Origin: Methanobrevibacter millerae
GTDB taxonomy: Archaea; Methanobacteriota; Methanobacteria; Methanobacteriales; Methanobacteriaceae
Assembly: GCF_001477655.1 (NCBI RefSeq)
Contig: NZ_CP011266.1
Location: 545,001 to 609,000, forward strand
Reading direction: 5' to 3'
DNA: 64,000 nt
Under the pieces are notes generated by a model. The model did no database searches. It saw only the letters and a list, made by a program, of their open reading frames with translations, and was not told where the DNA came from. Positions within the stretch are counted from its first letter, which is position 1, and every line of letters starts with the position of its first letter. A program made the position numbers and the translations under genes. Positions 36,553 to 45,331 of the stretch are shown here, in pieces.

Positions 36553-37479
36553 ATGTTAACCAAAGGAAATGATTCTAAAGTACAAAATGAAGTAATGGCA
36601 CAGATAGTTGCAGACACTTCAGCAAAATGGATGAAATTCACCAGATTACTTCCAAAGCAAGAAATAGAAGAAAACTCACAATACTATACCTATATGTCAC
36701 AAAGAGTTAATATCGAGGAAGCTATTCAATCCGGCGTGCTTGGTGAGGCCAAAGATATTGCTCCTGGCGCAACCCTTCAGGAATTAAACGTCAGAAAACC
36801 AATCAGCGAAACAATATCAATTGATACCATTGGGGGTGTCTTGAATGTTTCCGCACAGATGTTAGATTCCAATTTAATCTCCGTTAATGACATGTTACAG
36901 GACGTTGGAATTCTCATCGGAAGAAGCATTGAAAGGGCAGCTATTGACATGATAATGAATTCATCCAAAGTAGCTACCTATGACTTTGAATCTGGTGATG
37001 ATACTGGTATGACCATTCTTAAAGCTCAAGAAAAATTCAAAGAATCAGCAGGAAGTTTCACCAACTTAAACTCAATGGCTGTTAGTTATAAATCATTAAC
37101 AACATTGAAATCAGACATATTCTCAAGCAACAGACAAGTCGAACCGGTAGAATTAATCAAAAGCTATTATGGTGTGGATAACATTGATATCTTAGGTACT
37201 GCTGTCTGTGATGGCGGTTCTGAAATGGGTGACAAAACCTACATCGGTATGGACTACATTAACTCTGGAATGAAATTGCTATACTCCAGAACTACAGGAA
37301 CAACCGTTGCTCCTTTAGGACCTGACGGTGAGATGTATGATTTCTATCCATTAATAGAATTCATGAGAAAAGACATTCGTGATGAATTGCCAATGTATAC
37401 AAAGCTATTCATACTTTCAAGTGTAGGGGTGTTAATGAACGCACCAAACAGAATTATCAAAGGTGAATTTAGAGCATAG
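36553..37479 (+). CDS. Major capsid protein, paralogue 2
   Basis: The start is set at ATG 36553 because GGAG(TGAT) lies before it; a TTG at 36547 is in frame. The 308 residues align end to end with paralogue 1: TKGNDSKVQNEVMAQI, LLPKQEIEENSQYYTY, GEAKDIAPGATLQELNVRKP, SIDTIGGVLNV, YYGVDNIDILG and FYPLIEFMRKDIRDELPMYTKLF. Both are intact and divergent, so they are likely both used, for example as hexamer and pentamer subunits or as a mixed lattice. Two hairpins follow downstream. Confidence 0.85.
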   Translation: MLTKGNDSKVQNEVMAQIVADTSAKWMKFTRLLPKQEIEENSQYYTYMSQRVNIEEAIQSGVLGEAKDIAPGATLQELNVRKPISETISIDTIGGVLNVSAQMLDSNLISVNDMLQDVGILIGRSIERAAIDMIMNSSKVATYDFESGDDTGMTILKAQEKFKESAGSFTNLNSMAVSYKSLTTLKSDIFSSNRQVEPVELIKSYYGVDNIDILGTAVCDGGSEMGDKTYIGMDYINSGMKLLYSRTTGTTVAPLGPDGEMYDFYPLIEFMRKDIRDELPMYTKLFILSSVGVLMNAPNRIIKGEFRA

Positions 37480-37565
37480 AACCATAATTTAATCTCCTAA
37501 ATATTGGTCCTTTCGTAAAGAGAGCGTGTAGGGATTAAAGAATATTAAATCTCTAAAAGGATTGG

Positions 37566-37598
37566 TAGTGAAGTTTTACAATTGCTTTTTCTTCACTA
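37566..37598. other. Hairpin after capsid genes
   Basis: TAGTGAAG (37566-37573) pairs with CTTCACTA (37591-37598), with a 17-base A/T-rich loop. It is separate from, and upstream of, the clear terminator-like hairpin at 37640. It may be an RNA processing site, a regulatory structure or part of a longer structured 3' region (37480-37670). Confidence 0.5.
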
Positions 37599-37639
37599 AC
37601 ATCTTCTGCTAAGAGTTTAATAACTCCAAATTCCTTGAC

Positions 37640-37675
37640 AAGCTGGGACTGACCCTCTCCCAGCTTCAACTATTT
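37640..37675 (+). terminator. Hairpin terminator of capsid operon
   Basis: AAGCTGGGA (37640-37648) pairs exactly with TCCCAGCTT (37658-37666). A T-rich but not pure run (CAACTATTTATTT) follows. It lies between the capsid genes and the next plus-strand gene. Confidence 0.65.
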
Positions 37676-37715
37676 ATTTAAGAAATGGCCATATTATATA
37701 AATGAGGCTATAAAA

Positions 37716-38138
37716 ATGAAATTAATTATAGATAGTGAAAATTCACATCCAACAACAATAACAGTTAAAGGAAAAGAAATAACATTGCTGTTAATAGAAT
37801 CCAGTATCTTAATTGATTCATCACAAATAGCTAAGCTATTCGACAAGAAAGAAAAAACAGTAGCCACTAAAGTGCAGAAATCCAAACTGGAGAAATATGA
37901 AACTGATAATGTAAAAATATTAAAGAATTACGGACTGATGAATCCTGATGCAATTAAACCAAGACCATTCTATGATTTAAGACAAATCCTTCAAGGACCA
38001 GCTTATTATTACTTCAAAAGAGAAGATGAAGTTAATCTAATTGAAGTTATCATTAGGGTAGCTATTGGAAAACATCGTGAATGGATTCATAACAGAAATA
38101 TTGATAATAAGTATTTGTTTGAAACGAATCTTTTCTAA
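37716..38138 (+). CDS. Phage protein, possible DNA-binding, 140 aa
   Basis: A 140-residue protein with a beta-rich start (KLIIDSENSHPTTITVKGKEI) and a helix-turn-helix-like segment (DSSQIAKLFDKKEKTVATKVQK), which recalls the N-terminal part of phage antirepressor-type or RhuM-like proteins, followed by YDLRQILQGP and a helical C-terminus. A TATA-like TATTATATAAATG lies 20 bases upstream, close for a leadered transcript. Probably a regulator; no precise family is recognised. Confidence 0.6.
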   Translation: MKLIIDSENSHPTTITVKGKEITLLLIESSILIDSSQIAKLFDKKEKTVATKVQKSKLEKYETDNVKILKNYGLMNPDAIKPRPFYDLRQILQGPAYYYFKREDEVNLIEVIIRVAIGKHREWIHNRNIDNKYLFETNLF

Positions 38139-38204
38139 GAAATTATAAAAAAGAATAGTCAAAAAAGTTAAATTAAGAGACATATATAATAATTTTTGAT
38201 AAAT

Positions 38205-38897
38205 ATGCAAATCGGAGATTATGTCATTAAACCAACTTCAAACAGTGCAGAAAAGAAATTGATAGAATTTATCAAATTTAATGGTTTTAACCATGCTTTA
38301 AAATTTGAAAATTCTCATACAATAGATAACCGGTTATTAGTAATAAATGTTATTCGTAAAACATATTTTTACATTGATAAGCATAATTTAAGTTCAAATC
38401 TAATTAATGAAAAAACTTTTTATGAAAATGTCAATTATTATCCTAAAGGAAAAATAATGCACAAAAAAATATTTACAAAGGATGATAATTTACTCTATGA
38501 AGGATACACAATTAACAATAAACCTTTTGGATTTGGAATATTATATTATTCCAATGGTAATAAATATTGGGAAGGCATATTTGATTATAAAGGAATAATT
38601 CAAGGAAAAGAATATTATTCGAATGGTAAATTAAGATTTGAAGGAATCTGGAAAGTAACCTCAGGATATTGTAAAGACACTCCTGAAAGAGGTAATCTTT
38701 TTAATAAGGAGGGTGAATTAATATTTTCAGGTAAATTTGAATTAAAACGTGGTGGGGTAGGATACCTAATGGTAAAACATCCGAAAATTTATTATGAATT
38801 GGAAGAAGATTCTCCGAAAATAGAATTTGTATGGGCTTATGATTTAAAAGAATGTGGAGTTAAAAGCAATTATCCTTGGTTAAATGATGATATTTGA
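38205..38897 (+). CDS. MORN-repeat-like protein
   Basis: ATG 38205 is preferred to the TTG at 38196. Residues 85-165 hold three or four MORN-type repeats (GFGILYYSNGNKYWEGIF, GKEYYSNGKLRFEGIW, ERGNLFNKEGELIFSGKF). Such repeats form an extended beta meander and mediate protein or lipid binding. The N-terminal 80 residues are unassigned. Its place between capsid genes and the lytic enzyme suggests a host-interaction protein carried by the phage rather than a virion part. Confidence 0.7.
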   Translation: MQIGDYVIKPTSNSAEKKLIEFIKFNGFNHALKFENSHTIDNRLLVINVIRKTYFYIDKHNLSSNLINEKTFYENVNYYPKGKIMHKKIFTKDDNLLYEGYTINNKPFGFGILYYSNGNKYWEGIFDYKGIIQGKEYYSNGKLRFEGIWKVTSGYCKDTPERGNLFNKEGELIFSGKFELKRGGVGYLMVKHPKIYYELEEDSPKIEFVWAYDLKECGVKSNYPWLNDDI

Positions 38898-39085
38898 AGA
38901 TTAAAATTCTTTATAATTTTTGACTTGGATTGTTCCCATAATATATTAATATTTTTTTAAAACATATTGAGTTTATCTGTAGGTTCCTTTTTTGTTTCTA
39001 TTTTCAACTTCACGATTCTTTATATTTAATAATACATTTATTTTTTTCAACAAATATAATAGCTATGATATATAAATAATATAAT

Positions 39086-39904
39086 ATGTTAGATAATAAA
39101 AATAATAATATTAGTTGGACAAGTTTTTGCCAAGCCATGAACTCAATTGCATTCTGGTTAATCCAGAACAAAAAGAACTACAAAAAACGTGATTACTATC
39201 AGGTACTTAATTTAAATGGTAGCTGTAGTGAAATTGAAAAGAAAGCGAAAAAATTAGGTGAAGATAATTTAGTTGTAATGTATACGATGGCATTAATCAA
39301 AGATAATACATCCCTAGACTTCCTTCCAAACTTTGTAACTTTAAAAAACGGAGAACAATTAGACAAAGCAGAGTACGTGGATATGGCAATAAGAGTTGAA
39401 GCATTCATTAAAGCAAATGGAAGATACCCTGCTATTGTATATAGAATTTCAAAACTTCCAGATTACAATGACTCAACAATGCAGCTATTCATCAAAACAT
39501 TTAATTATAAAGGAAACACAATTGATGAAGCTTTAGCTATTATAGCAAAGAAGAAATTATACAGCAAATACTTTGATTCTCAAAAAACAGACAAGAAAAC
39601 AATTAATGATGCAAGTAATGGTAAAGGTTCCAATTGTGTGGACTGGGGACAAGTTTTTTATAGAGTAGCTAAATATTTAGGTTATGATGTCCAGTTTGTC
39701 CATGTTAAATGTAGAGTTTCTGGAACTGGCCATATAAGGTTAAGATTGAAACATTCAAAACATACTGAAGGTAATTGGATTATTCGTGATCCCGCTGCAG
39801 TAGCAGATACAACTTCAGGAAATGTCAGAGAAATGTGGTGTGAAGATGGATATCTAATAGCATATGATCCTTCATGGATTTTCACAGATTTGTACAGTAG
39901 TTAA
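39086..39904 (+). CDS. Pseudomurein endoisopeptidase (C71-like lysin)
   Basis: This 272-residue protein should cleave the pseudomurein peptide cross-links at lysis. Residues 110-150 (NGRYPAIVYRISKLPDYND) look like a diverged pseudomurein-binding repeat. The C-terminal catalytic domain has the expected triad: Cys in GSNCVDWGQVFY near 204, His in GTGHIRLRL and Asp in WIIRDPAA, as in PeiW and PeiP from Methanothermobacter phages. There is no signal peptide, as in known lysins. It is preceded by ATATATAAATAATATAAT, the late A/T element, unusually close to the ATG. It strongly supports a methanobacterial host. Confidence 0.88.
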   Translation: MLDNKNNNISWTSFCQAMNSIAFWLIQNKKNYKKRDYYQVLNLNGSCSEIEKKAKKLGEDNLVVMYTMALIKDNTSLDFLPNFVTLKNGEQLDKAEYVDMAIRVEAFIKANGRYPAIVYRISKLPDYNDSTMQLFIKTFNYKGNTIDEALAIIAKKKLYSKYFDSQKTDKKTINDASNGKGSNCVDWGQVFYRVAKYLGYDVQFVHVKCRVSGTGHIRLRLKHSKHTEGNWIIRDPAAVADTTSGNVREMWCEDGYLIAYDPSWIFTDLYSS

Positions 39905-40074
39905 CATAAATGTTAACATCTTTTCATTTTTTAACATTAACATCCGGGCTTGATTTCAAAAGTTACTTTTCAACTGTTTAATATATTAAGAATCATCTTC
40001 ATAGATATTAACAATATTCAATATAAACTAATAATCATGAAGTTATGGTTTTGTTATTAAAGAGCTGTGTTAAA

Positions 40075-40860
40075 ATGTCTAATCTTAAAACAAGTGAAGA
40101 AATTAAAAAACAGGAATTTAAGGATTTGCTATGGAATAAAAAATACTTTAAAGCATTAGATTTCTTTAAAACAAATAAGAATGGTGTAATTTTCGATAAA
40201 TGGGATGTTCATTATCTAGCAGAAGGAATGTATAAATTAGAATGTTATAAAGAATCTTATGAGCTTCATGAAATGCTTTTTAAAAATGAACCTAATCAAT
40301 TAGAGATTAATTTTTATGAACGATTAAATGAATCTTGGATTAAAATTAATGAAATGGACTATGATAAGTATTGTGAATGTTTTTATAGTAATTATGTGGA
40401 TGAAACACCTAAAGAAACTATAAAATATTGTCCAAAATGTGGAAATAAACTTACAATAGTTCTCTATGGTTATATTAATATTGGTGAAGATGGTCTTGGT
40501 GAAGACTATATTTTAGGAGGATGCATAGTTGATGATTTTAATACCCTAAAAATTTGTAAAAAATGTGGAGCAAAATTTAATAAATATGATTTATATGGTC
40601 CTAATTTAGAAAAAATAAGATCAGAAATACTTACAAAAGAAGAAAGTGCTAAGATAAATAGTATATATGTAGAATTAAAAGATCAGGAGACTCATGGAAG
40701 CTTACCAATTCATTTATTAAAATATCTCTTTAAAAATAAATTTGGGATAAATGATTTTGAAAAAATAATTGATAAATTAAAACTTGCAGGGTATTTATAT
40801 AACCCTATTGAAGGTTATATTAAAATAAAAAAGGATAATTGGGAGGTTGTGAAAGAATGA
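40075..40860 (+). CDS. Zinc-ribbon phage protein, 261 aa
   Basis: ATG 40075 (MSNLKTSEEIKK) is chosen; a frame from 40045 is longer by ten residues. The helical N-terminal region (TPR-like, LLWNKKYFKALDFFKTN and YKESYELHEML) is followed by a zinc ribbon (CPKCGNK near 133 and CKKCGAKF near 175) and a helical C-terminus. No enzyme motif is visible. Its stop overlaps the next ATG by four bases. The pair may be an accessory cassette (defence or counter-defence) carried in the late region. Confidence 0.6.
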   Translation: MSNLKTSEEIKKQEFKDLLWNKKYFKALDFFKTNKNGVIFDKWDVHYLAEGMYKLECYKESYELHEMLFKNEPNQLEINFYERLNESWIKINEMDYDKYCECFYSNYVDETPKETIKYCPKCGNKLTIVLYGYINIGEDGLGEDYILGGCIVDDFNTLKICKKCGAKFNKYDLYGPNLEKIRSEILTKEESAKINSIYVELKDQETHGSLPIHLLKYLFKNKFGINDFEKIIDKLKLAGYLYNPIEGYIKIKKDNWEVVKE

Positions 40861-41357
40861 TTGAAAAAATCTTTAATTGGCTAGGTTTAACTGAAGACGA
40901 TTATTATATTGATGATGAATGCGAAAATGATAGATTTCTAATAAATCATTATGGTATTTTAATTGATAAGAAAAAGAAAAATGCATATTTCAAATTGAAT
41001 CCATTAAGGTATGAAATAATGAAAGATTTTCCTAATCACGTAGTTGATAAAATCACAGATAGTGTAGCATTTAGAAAAATTGATTACACACGATTTGAAT
41101 TAACGAATGATAATAAAATTTTAGATAAAATAACTAATAAAGAATATGATGATTTGGAAGAAATTGTATTATTGTTAAATTCCCAAAATCAGTTTATAGA
41201 CAATATGAAAGATATTATTGATGATCATATCCAATCAGCTAATCGTAATGCTCGTTATGCATCAGAAGTTGGTGACACAGAAGAAATGGATATGCATTTA
41301 TTCTATAGAAAACAATTCAAAAAAATTAGAAAAGAATACAAAAAACTTATTCCATAA
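40857..41357 (+). CDS. Hypothetical partner protein, 166 aa
   Basis: The start at 40857 overlaps the previous stop (ATGA) and follows GGGAGG. An acidic, helical 166-residue protein (MIEKIFNWLGLTEDDYYIDD...), ending with a basic KKIRKEYKKL tail. No domain is recognised. It is clearly coupled to the zinc-ribbon gene. A 315-base AT-rich gap follows (41358-41672) in which I see no gene or clear repeat. Confidence 0.55.
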   Translation: MIEKIFNWLGLTEDDYYIDDECENDRFLINHYGILIDKKKKNAYFKLNPLRYEIMKDFPNHVVDKITDSVAFRKIDYTRFELTNDNKILDKITNKEYDDLEEIVLLLNSQNQFIDNMKDIIDDHIQSANRNARYASEVGDTEEMDMHLFYRKQFKKIRKEYKKLIP

Positions 41358-41672
41358 ATTTATTCATTTTATATCCAAATAATCATTATTAAATCAAATA
41401 GAAAAATTATCTGTTCGTAACATTCATGGATAGTATAATTATTCAAATTATTTTCTAAAAACGCTTCATAATCGTAGTTTAAAATATTATTAGAATTTTA
41501 AAAACTCTATGTTAATGCTACGTGATATTCTCAAAATCAAAAAATAAAATGTTTAATTTTAATTAACACTAACATTAAATATTATAACAAGGAATATGGG
41601 TTGAAATGTTGAATTGTTTACATTTAAAAATTCAAAAATAAAATATGATTTATATTCTAGGAGAATTTTATT

Positions 41673-42287
41673 ATGGGTAAAAAGGAAGATATTTTAATTG
41701 GAAATGTTATTTTTTCAAATAAATGGTATTCTGAAAATTGGTTATTTAAAAATAATTGTGGGAATATTACATTCGCACCAGTATTTAAAAGATGGATTTT
41801 CCAATCTGGAGATAGATTTAATGATTATGCATATAATAGTAAATTATTTAATTCCATTAAAGAAAATCATGAATCTATTGAGATGAATGTTCAATTAAAT
41901 TACAATAAACATAATAAAGAAATTAAAATAGACAATGATTTAAACCTGAAAATTAACCCTGATGTAATTAATAGTTCTTATCATAAGATATTATTTAAAC
42001 ATGAAAATATTGAAGAAATTTGGTTTTATCATATTTATCATTCAAATATATGGTTTATTGATATTTTAGAACCATTTTCCGATTTGAATAATATAATAAA
42101 TTCTTCTTCAATGGAATTATTGGTTAATGAGATATATTTTGATGTTCTGAAAAATATTTTTGATTCGTATGGGTTCAATGCTTCAAGTAATCTTTCTGAA
42201 GGTATGAAAAGACTTGCTGAGTATTCAGAGAAACAATTTTCATTTAAATATTATAATGGAGTAATTATGAATTTAAATCCAAAATAA
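41673..42287 (+). CDS. Hypothetical protein, 204 aa
   Basis: A 204-residue, aromatic- and asparagine-rich protein (WYSENWLFKNNCGNITFAP, IEEIWFYHIYHSNIWFIDILEP) with no membrane helices. AGGAG lies 7-8 bases before the ATG, so translation is well supported. No family is recognised. Very AT-rich, like the accessory genes. The following gap (42288-42485) contains part of a TATA-like late element (TTTTATATAAAAGTAATAAT). Confidence 0.5.
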   Translation: MGKKEDILIGNVIFSNKWYSENWLFKNNCGNITFAPVFKRWIFQSGDRFNDYAYNSKLFNSIKENHESIEMNVQLNYNKHNKEIKIDNDLNLKINPDVINSSYHKILFKHENIEEIWFYHIYHSNIWFIDILEPFSDLNNIINSSSMELLVNEIYFDVLKNIFDSYGFNASSNLSEGMKRLAEYSEKQFSFKYYNGVIMNLNPK

Positions 42288-42485
42288 TTCTTTATTAAAG
42301 TCCCGTAATTTAATTTTTTTCATCGTGTGAACTTATTTTTTTAATTATAATTTTAAACTCCTATTCGTTGGATAAAATGAATTGTTGAATTTTAATATAT
42401 AATTTTTAAATTCAAATAATGATACTTTTATATAAAAGTAATAATAAAATATTATATTAATTATTATATACGGGTTGTAATAAAT

Positions 42486-42683
42486 ATGGCCAATATAAAT
42501 AATACCTCATCCTATATGGATGAAGACAAAAAGCAAATAATTAAAGAGTCTAATTATACTTATAGGGATGCTCTTGAAGTTTCAGCTTATCTCATTGAAG
42601 TTGGCAAGTTCGAAAGATTCTACAAAGAAATGCAAATCCACGATCTTCAAAAGGAACTTGACGAAATGGAAGATGACGAATAA
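42486..42683 (+). CDS. Small phage protein upstream of terminase, 65 aa
   Basis: A 65-residue helical protein (MANINNTSSYMDEDKK...) whose core, ESNYTYRDALEVSAYLIEVGKFERF, is repeated in the next gene as DSTFTHKDAYELGAMLIAIGDAEKT. The two are diverged paralogues. The palindrome-like ACTTTTATATAAAAGT and an A/T-only element precede it. Being just upstream of the terminase genes, it could help DNA packaging or be a head-assembly cofactor, but the function is unknown. Confidence 0.6.
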   Translation: MANINNTSSYMDEDKKQIIKESNYTYRDALEVSAYLIEVGKFERFYKEMQIHDLQKELDEMEDDE

Positions 42684-42817
42684 CTTCAAAAAATATATCT
42701 CTCGTATATAACTCTTAAAAGAAAACTATTTTTCATAAGCAAAAGTAATATTTATTATTACTTTTATATTTTTTTATAATAAAATTTTATATATAATACA
42801 TAATAAATTAATATATT

Positions 42818-43066
42818 ATGTTACTTGAAAAAACAAACATCAGTGCAAGAGTTGAAATAACACTCAAAAAAATAGTTGAAGATTCTACTTTTACCCACAA
42901 GGATGCATATGAACTTGGAGCTATGCTAATAGCTATTGGAGATGCAGAAAAGACAATAACACAAATACATAAAAATCCTAATTATGAAAAAATTATAAAA
43001 CAAAGGGAATACAGATTAATCGAAGCAAGAAAAAAGGAACTTGAAAGAGAATTAAGAGATTTATAG
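42818..43066 (+). CDS. Small phage protein, paralogue of 42486, 82 aa
   Basis: An 82-residue helical protein sharing the central (T/F)(Y/H).DA.E(V/L)...LI.(V/I)G block with the preceding gene, plus a charged coiled-coil C-terminus (REYRLIEARKKELERELRDL). AAAAGTAATA and TATTACTTTT flank the upstream region as an inverted repeat (about 42741-42765). It ends 15 bases before the small terminase ATG, and GGAGGG lies in that gap, so it heads the packaging operon. Confidence 0.6.
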   Translation: MLLEKTNISARVEITLKKIVEDSTFTHKDAYELGAMLIAIGDAEKTITQIHKNPNYEKIIKQREYRLIEARKKELERELRDL

Positions 43067-43081
43067 GAGGGACTAAACCCT

Positions 43082-43891
43082 ATGGGTCGAGGAAACTCTG
43101 ATGTTATATATTTTTTAGAACAGCATGAACAGGAAATAATAAACTGCTGCAAGAAAGGAATGAGCAATAACGAAGTCAGAAAATTACTAAAAACAAAATA
43201 TAATAGAGATGTTGCAGACATTACCTATAGAAAATTCAAAGCTAATTTAAATCTGACTAAAAATGATTTTCTTGAAACATTATTGGATGAAATAATAGCT
43301 ATGAAAACATCTGGAGCAACAGATGAAAGCGTCAGAAGATGGCTGGCAGAAGAACATGAATTCGAAGTAAGCAGAGCATCATTTTCAAGATTCAAAAAGA
43401 AATATCATTTAACAGACAAAGACAAAGACCCAAGAGCAAGAGATAAAGAAGCATTAACAAACAGAGCCATTAACCAAAGACAAATAACAGATAATAATCT
43501 TCATCATGATAATATTGACATAGCTATTGATACAATCCTCCAGCAACAGGTCACAGACATTAAGACTGGTCTGGAAAATCTGGATAAGATAACAAAAAAT
43601 GCAGTGGGAATTGAAATTGACTTTGAAAAACTGGATCAAGAAGTAAGATACCATGCAGGAGAAAAAAGTCTAGCAAGATACTTACTTGATTTGGCTGAAT
43701 TAAAAATAAGATACTTGGAATTGTCTGTACGTGCATTTGACGCTAAAAACAAATTATTCAAAGATGAAATGGACAGATTATTTAAAAATCGTGTTCTTGA
43801 ACTGGAAGATAAAAAAATAGAGATGTCTCAAAAGGATATAATGAATGAAATAGAAGTTCTTGCAAAACAAATAGATGATAATAATGTATGA
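43082..43891 (+). CDS. Terminase small subunit (putative)
   Basis: A 269-residue protein with two similar helical DNA-binding segments (NEVRKLLKTKYNRDVADITYRKFKANLNL, then DESVRRWLAEEHEFEVSRASFSRFKKKYHL), each resembling a homeodomain-like HTH, followed by long helices. Small terminases recognise the packaging site and regulate the large subunit. It follows GGAGGG and overlaps the large terminase gene by 17 bases, the usual order. The duplicated HTH is unusual. Confidence 0.7.
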   Translation: MGRGNSDVIYFLEQHEQEIINCCKKGMSNNEVRKLLKTKYNRDVADITYRKFKANLNLTKNDFLETLLDEIIAMKTSGATDESVRRWLAEEHEFEVSRASFSRFKKKYHLTDKDKDPRARDKEALTNRAINQRQITDNNLHHDNIDIAIDTILQQQVTDIKTGLENLDKITKNAVGIEIDFEKLDQEVRYHAGEKSLARYLLDLAELKIRYLELSVRAFDAKNKLFKDEMDRLFKNRVLELEDKKIEMSQKDIMNEIEVLAKQIDDNNV

Positions 43892-45293
43892 TGAAAACGA
43901 CAAATTTTATTTAGATGCAAGAGACAAAGCTATTCTTCAGAAATGTGTATATGAAAATCCATATATACCATTTAATCCATTTCCAAAGCAAGCAGAAATG
44001 GTATTGGCAACAGAAAAGGAAGTATTAATCGGAGGTGCTGCAGGAGGAAGTAAATCAACCAGTTTATTAATGAGGGCATTATTTTATGTTCAGGATGATG
44101 TTAATGAATATCATGCGTTAATCTTGAGACGTACTTTATCTGACTTGAAGCGTAAAGGAGCTTTAATTCATAAAGCTAGTCAATGGCTAAATCGAAAGGA
44201 AATTCAAAATAATCAAGCTATTAAACCAAAGTGGGATGGAACTGAACACTCATGGACATTTCCAAACGGCAATTCATTAACATTTGGATATTTAAGAAAT
44301 ATCAATGACCTGGACACATACCAAGGTTCAGAATATCAGTTCATAGGCATAGATGAACTAACACAACTGGAAAGATTCAAATACATCTATATGCGCTCAC
44401 GTGTAAGAAAAACAAAAGACAATAAACTCCCAACACAACTAATGTGCTCCAGTAACCCTGGTAAGCGTGGAAACAAATGGGTACGTGAAAGATTCATAGA
44501 AAAAATAGATGAAGACATACAGGACAAATCACAAATAAGATTTATCAGCTCCAGCTATTTGGACAATATCTATTTGGATAGAAAAGACTATGAAGAATAC
44601 TTAATGGGTCTTGACAGAGTTACACGTGAACAGTTAATGAACGGTAACTGGTATGCTTCAGTTAAAGGTCAGCTATTTGACGAATCAGACTTCCACATAA
44701 TCTCTTATGATGAATATCTAAAAATTCCAATAGTCAGAATTATCAGGTATTGGGACTTAGCAGCTACTGAAGTACTAAATGATGATAAACTGAAAGGCGA
44801 TGATCCAGATTATACTGCTGGAGTATTGCTGGCTAAAGATCTATCTGGAAATATCTATATTTTAGATTCATACGAATTTCAGCTCGAGTCAAGAAACCTG
44901 ATTAATGAAATACTAAATACGGCAGCACGTGACAATTCGGATGTTCAGTATATTGAATTAGATGGGAGTACAGGTAAAAACTTTGGATTACTTATAATTG
45001 ATGAGCTAACGAGAAGAGGATTCACTACCGGTGTTGGTAACTCAAGAGAAAATAAAGTAGATCGTGCAAGAAGAGTTTCCGCTGATATCCAACTGAATGG
45101 AATTTACCTTGTTGGAAAGGATAGAACAGGGTTCACCAAAAAATGGGCCATGGAATTTCTAGAAAAAATTACAGCTTATCCAAATGAAGCTATTCATGAT
45201 GACTGTGTAGTGGCATTTACTGGAGGATATGAAAAAATAGCTAGTGAAAAACAAACTCAGAGAGTTGATGTAGATAAATGGTATTCTACATAA
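43875..45293 (+). CDS. terL: Terminase large subunit
   Basis: The packaging motor and nuclease. Walker A is GGAAGGSKST (53-62), an adenine/arginine region LRRTLSDLKRKGAL follows, Walker B is YQFIGIDE near 154-161, with coupling motif SSNPG later. The nuclease half starts IIRYWDLAATEVL, where the first acidic residue D lies, and continues with YIELDGSTGKN and DDCVVAFTGGYEK. ATG 43875 or 43884 may be the start; both overlap the small terminase gene. The last 182 codons (44746-45293) are duplicated downstream at 46830-47376. Confidence 0.93.
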   Translation: MIIMYDENDKFYLDARDKAILQKCVYENPYIPFNPFPKQAEMVLATEKEVLIGGAAGGSKSTSLLMRALFYVQDDVNEYHALILRRTLSDLKRKGALIHKASQWLNRKEIQNNQAIKPKWDGTEHSWTFPNGNSLTFGYLRNINDLDTYQGSEYQFIGIDELTQLERFKYIYMRSRVRKTKDNKLPTQLMCSSNPGKRGNKWVRERFIEKIDEDIQDKSQIRFISSSYLDNIYLDRKDYEEYLMGLDRVTREQLMNGNWYASVKGQLFDESDFHIISYDEYLKIPIVRIIRYWDLAATEVLNDDKLKGDDPDYTAGVLLAKDLSGNIYILDSYEFQLESRNLINEILNTAARDNSDVQYIELDGSTGKNFGLLIIDELTRRGFTTGVGNSRENKVDRARRVSADIQLNGIYLVGKDRTGFTKKWAMEFLEKITAYPNEAIHDDCVVAFTGGYEKIASEKQTQRVDVDKWYST

Positions 45294-45331
45294 ATATTAT
45301 TTTAATAGCTTGGTGATGTTCTTTTTCTAAA

